A DNA stretch of 16,075 nucleotides from Dehalococcoidia bacterium (GTDB taxonomy: Bacteria > Chloroflexota > Dehalococcoidia > GIF9 > AB-539-J10), in assembly GCA_004377135.1 (NCBI GenBank), contig SOHS01000072.1, positions 1 through 16,075 of the forward strand, given 5' to 3'. Under the pieces are notes generated by a model. It saw only the letters and a program-made list of their open reading frames with translations, ran no database searches and was not told the origin of the DNA. Both the position numbers and the translations under genes were made by a program. Within the stretch, counting starts at the first letter, position 1. Each line of letters opens with the position of its first letter. Below, one piece after another: positions 14,201 to 16,075 of this stretch.

Positions 14201-15451
14201 GATATCCAGTGTAGCCTTAGCCTGAGCAGTAATTTCGTTAATTACGAAATCAGCGCTGATAAAGTCCGCTGTAAAATAACGCGCACTGCCAGTGGTCGCC
14301 ACAGCTTGGACTTCAATAAGGTCCTTTATTTCATGACCTATGTCTTTTAATCCTTTCTTAACTGACTCAATGGGATTGCCCTCGGTCATAAGATACTTCG
14401 TCGCTAACAGCTTCTTGTTTTCATCCAGAACAACGATATTTGTACTTACAGCGCCAACATCAACCCCTATATACACCTTATTCTTTTGTTGCTTCCCAGA
14501 AATAAAACATTCATCCAAGGGGGTAGAACCATCTCCGTTATAAATCAATCTCCTTAAATGCCCTATCTCAGCTTCATTGGCCTTTTTAGCTAAATAGTGC
14601 CTCAAGGCCTCCGTTGCTACTTGAAGTCTGATAGGTGTGTCACTCTGTTTCTCCGAGGCCGTGATTGCCGCTCCAAAGGCTCCCATGACCTTAAAATACT
14701 CGGGAATAATCAATTCCCCAGGCTTGAGTTCTAGCAGTTCTTCAAAAGCCTTAACCACTCCTTTGTTGGCAGCGACGCCACCTTGAAAGGCTACTGGTTT
14801 TACGAATCTCCTCCCTTTACCTAAATTGCTTATATAATTTCTAGCCAAGGCATAACAAAGCCCAGCTATTATTTCTTCCTGTGATGTCCCCTCTTGCCTC
14901 AAATGGACCATGTCAGATTTGGCAAAGACACTGCACCTGCCCGCAATGGCAGCTGGCTTTTCAGCTCTCGTGGCTAAACTGCTGAACTCATCTATGGAAA
15001 TCCCCAGACGATATGCCTGTTGATCAAGGAAAGAGCCAGTTCCTGCAGCGCATATCTCATTAAGGGCATGGTCAACGATGACTGTCCTTCTACTTTTTTC
15101 ATCCCGCTCCAAGAAAATCAGCTTTGAGTCCTGCCCTCCAATCTCGATAATTGTCCTAACCTCAGGATGGAAGTATGCAACAGCCTTTGCCTGACTAATA
15201 ATTTCATTTTCTTTATCTACACCCATGACATCAGCTATAAGCTTGCGTCCGCTGCCCGTGCATACAGCCCCACACAGTTCAGGAAAATCTTTTTCGAGAC
15301 CCTTAAAAACATCAATTAGTACTGAAATAGGTTGCCCCCTCGTCCTCTCATAGATGCTTTCTAGTAGTTGGAGTTCCTTATCAATTACAGCTATGTTTAA
15401 GCTGACCGAGCCTATATCTATTCCCATAAAGGTTTTGCTCTGGCTTGTCAT
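11213..15451 (-). CDS. Giant fused acyl-CoA dehydratase activase (two ASKHA domains plus dehydratase-like region)
   Basis: This 1412-residue protein resembles activators of 2-hydroxyacyl-CoA dehydratases and benzoyl-CoA reductases (HgdC/BadF/BcrA), fused to dehydratase-like parts. In the known systems the activator uses ATP to drive an electron onto the partner enzyme through a [4Fe-4S] cluster. Seen: two ASKHA ATPase domains, about 8-265 (GIDIGSVSLNIAV, EIGGQDSK, CAAGTGSFLDQ) and 326-582 (GVDVGAVSTNIVV, EIGGQDSK, CAAGTGSFLQE). The cluster cysteines are Cys134/Cys173 and Cys451/Cys491, so each half looks competent. A linker holds Cys609, Cys612, Cys616 and Cys635, a likely extra metal site. 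Residues about 675-980 fit the DUF2229 type and about 1015-1400 resemble HgdB-like dehydratase subunits. GAGGA lies 8 bases before the ATG, which overlaps the SRPBCC stop. Such large proteins are common in strict anaerobes; the substrate is unknown. A CoA-dehydratase or reductase role is inference. Confidence 0.9.
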   Translation of the reverse strand: MTSQSKTFMGIDIGSVSLNIAVIDKELQLLESIYERTRGQPISVLIDVFKGLEKDFPELCGAVCTGSGRKLIADVMGVDKENEIISQAKAVAYFHPEVRTIIEIGGQDSKLIFLERDEKSRRTVIVDHALNEICAAGTGSFLDQQAYRLGISIDEFSSLATRAEKPAAIAGRCSVFAKSDMVHLRQEGTSQEEIIAGLCYALARNYISNLGKGRRFVKPVAFQGGVAANKGVVKAFEELLELKPGELIIPEYFKVMGAFGAAITASEKQSDTPIRLQVATEALRHYLAKKANEAEIGHLRRLIYNGDGSTPLDECFISGKQQKNKVYIGVDVGAVSTNIVVLDENKKLLATKYLMTEGNPIESVKKGLKDIGHEIKDLIEVQAVATTGSARYFTADFISADFVINEITAQAKATLDIDETVDTIFEIGGQDSKYIRLKNGAVVDFEMNKVCAAGTGSFLQEQADRLDINIDEEFSKLAFSSKAPVDLGTRCTVFMESDLIHHQQVGSPKVDLLAGLSYSIANNYIEKVVGNKKIGERIYFQGGVAGNKSVLAAFENILGKKITVPQNYNVTGAIGAALIALERRHGYGKSNFVGFDLIDREYEVKSFECQHCPNHCDIKKVSIGGEFKSFYGGICDRYELKGEKRATRVLPDLFKEREEMLMSYYKEDEFAPNSPVIGIPRVLMFFEQFPLWAAFFEELGVKVVLSDKTNKRLIHRGLQEVLAEACYPVKIAYGHVANLIEKGVDRIFLPSIIDLEKESDDVTRSYNCPLIQGIPFMLRPAFKDKARIISPTIFMAKEKENLKVEMEKIGREFGKEKKKIGSAIAAALRAQDEFERIRRERGREILKTLKKDNEAVVVIGKPYNVHDLGLNLNIAKKLRHLGMLAIPFDLLPLDEVELPPHYSNLVWKNEQNLLRAAIMAKNNPGLNPIMITNYGCGPDAFFWKYLEETMEDDPYLLLEVDEHSGDAGMITRVEAFLDTLGRPKTQVTEERQEDLSVVRPSGGISIFKPSEKIRELNKTFYIPYVSGHSVIWAAALNSVGLNARVLPEPDELSKEIGRRYVSGKECHPYLLTTGDLVKMTELEDFDPDRAAFMMLNFDGSCRLSQYALSQKLVLKRLGLGHIPIVAPVISIRSDEGTELFGLKWAEAIWKGWLATDVLLKKLLHIRPYEINKGESDRVYAQAIEEIASGIIDGKFWQVLDRSIAAMDEIPTKNEDRPIIGIVGEFYTCMNPWSNNYIIQEFESLGAEVRLGPTTTDYVVYFNEVYPETHFSRGKYPAALYYYLRRFPFMHWKGKIEGMMKNELRDCRIPRVEDMVTLAAPYVSDDIDPVVTVNVAKAKNYAVQGCSGIANLVILNCLYGTVSTAIYRGIQREHNRIPVLNMIYDGLKQTNAKTRIEAFIHQAKLYRERYSMV

Positions 15452-15867
15452 TCCGATTCCTCGATCCTTTTCTTTACTGCTTGGGCAATCTCGTCTGAAA
15501 CCGCTTGCCCACCCCGGCGCGCCAGCCAGGCTAAAGCTCCTGAAACGTCACCGCCGATGGTAACCTTAGTCCTACCATCTAAAGGTTCCAGGGTGTAGAA
15601 GCGTATTAAACTGGTGCCCAGTGCTTTTCCTTGCAAGACCACATTCCGCTCTGGGACAAACTCGATAATCGTCATCAACAATGTGACTGTCAGCCGGCTT
15701 ACTTTAGCTGTAACAGAAAGCTGTGAGCCTGCTATCAAAGGTCCCTTAGAGACTCTCTCAATCTTCTTGATGGACGGCATCCATTGAGGCCATTGCTCAA
15801 GCTTGTCTATCAGCGTCCAGACTTTCTCTACCGGGGCATTAATGTCGATGCTGCTCTCAAATCTCAT
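15448..15867 (-). CDS. SRPBCC family protein (polyketide cyclase/dehydrase or lipid-transport-like)
   Basis: This is a 139-residue protein of the START/Bet v1-like SRPBCC fold, which forms a hydrophobic ligand pocket. Seen: the typical opening FESSIDINAPVEKVWTLIDK (residues 3-22), then QWPQWMPSIKKIE (25-37), a run of beta-strand-like segments (SQLSVTAKV, TVTLLMTIIEFVPERNVVLQ) and a C-terminal long helix (SDEIAQAVKKRIEE). No catalytic residues can be assigned; members bind or cyclise lipids, polyketides or aromatics, or have no known ligand. Its TGA overlaps the ATG of the giant activase by four bases, which indicates translational coupling. GGAGG lies 12-16 bases before its own ATG, somewhat far. 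A hydrophobic or aromatic ligand linked to the activase's substrate is possible (inference). Confidence 0.85.
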   Translation of the reverse strand: MRFESSIDINAPVEKVWTLIDKLEQWPQWMPSIKKIERVSKGPLIAGSQLSVTAKVSRLTVTLLMTIIEFVPERNVVLQGKALGTSLIRFYTLEPLDGRTKVTIGGDVSGALAWLARRGGQAVSDEIAQAVKKRIEESE

Positions 15868-15907
15868 AGCTGTCGAACTCCTCCACTACATAGTATCCTC
15901 CAAATAT

Positions 15908-15913
15908 ATTATA
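15908..15913 (-). promoter_or_regulatory. Candidate -10 element for the SRPBCC-activase operon
   Basis: A perfect TATAAT on the minus strand lies about 41 bases before the SRPBCC ATG at 15867. TG directly precedes it, one base off the extended -10 arrangement. No good -35 was found at 16-18 bases upstream. The surrounding sequence is strongly AT-rich, so the match could be chance. Confidence 0.45.
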
Positions 15914-15981
15914 CATCAGCATACAATCTAATAAGCTGAACTCACTAATTATATCTCCTATCTCTCCATTTTGAGAACAGA

Positions 15982-16038
15982 TTATCATCAGTGATAAAAT
16001 AAATCTTAACGGATACCTTAAAATCGGTTTGATATCCG
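15982..16038. promoter_or_regulatory. Cluster of short inverted and direct repeats, possible operator region
   Basis: There is a perfect TTATCA / TGATAA inverted repeat with a 4-base centre (15982-15997), followed by CGGATA / TATCCG (16010-16015 / 16033-16038), and ACCTTAA repeated at 16015-16021 and 16043-16049. The 16-base palindrome has the size of a repressor site. It lies upstream of the SRPBCC-activase operon and of whatever begins beyond the window. No gene is visible from 15868 to the window end. Confidence 0.25.
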
Positions 16039-16075
16039 GTGAACCTTAATCAACACATGAGCTTTCGTAGACCTG

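Overview
The window looks like chromosomal DNA from an anaerobic bacterium of moderate GC content. The signs are a giant oxygen-sensitive 2-hydroxyacyl-CoA dehydratase-activase protein, the small stand-alone type of PurL, the common rpsU-yqeY pair, and one degenerate copy of an intergenic repeat of the kind I associate with Dehalococcoidia and related Chloroflexota genomes. The taxonomic guess (Chloroflexota, Dehalococcoidia-like) is low confidence. No phage, transposase, CRISPR array, tRNA or rRNA was seen.

Layout. Positions 1-2045 are housekeeping genes on the minus strand: purL (3' part cut off by the window edge), an intergenic stretch with a repeat and a terminator-like hairpin, then yqeY and rpsU with a near-consensus promoter. 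Positions 2170-10848 are a compact plus-strand locus of ten genes. In order they encode an unknown protein of 16-residue repeats, an OleA-like ketosynthase (thiolase superfamily), a FabF-like ketosynthase, an acyl carrier protein, two CrtI/phytoene-desaturase-like flavoproteins, FabG, FabZ, a FabI-like enoyl reductase and an Sfp-type phosphopantetheinyl transferase. Positions 10849-11212 are a convergent gap holding a decayed C-terminal remnant of an activase gene. Positions 11213-15867 are a minus-strand pair: a 1412-residue double-activase/dehydratase fusion, translationally coupled to an upstream SRPBCC protein. The last 200 bases hold a probable promoter and small palindromes.

How the genes fit together. 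The plus-strand locus carries a nearly complete private type II fatty acid synthase: condensation, keto reduction, dehydration, enoyl reduction, carrier protein and carrier activation. Two desaturase-like flavoproteins and an OleA-type condensing enzyme, known elsewhere for head-to-head joining of two acyl chains, are inserted into it. It lacks its own malonyl transferase, acetyl-CoA carboxylase and thioesterase, so it probably draws malonyl-ACP from primary metabolism. My inference is a specialised locus for an unusual desaturated or condensed lipid or hydrocarbon. The pairing of FAS II enzymes with phytoene-desaturase-like proteins recalls the clusters proposed, but not proven, for ladderane lipids in anammox bacteria. 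The product is unknown and is the main point of interest in this window.
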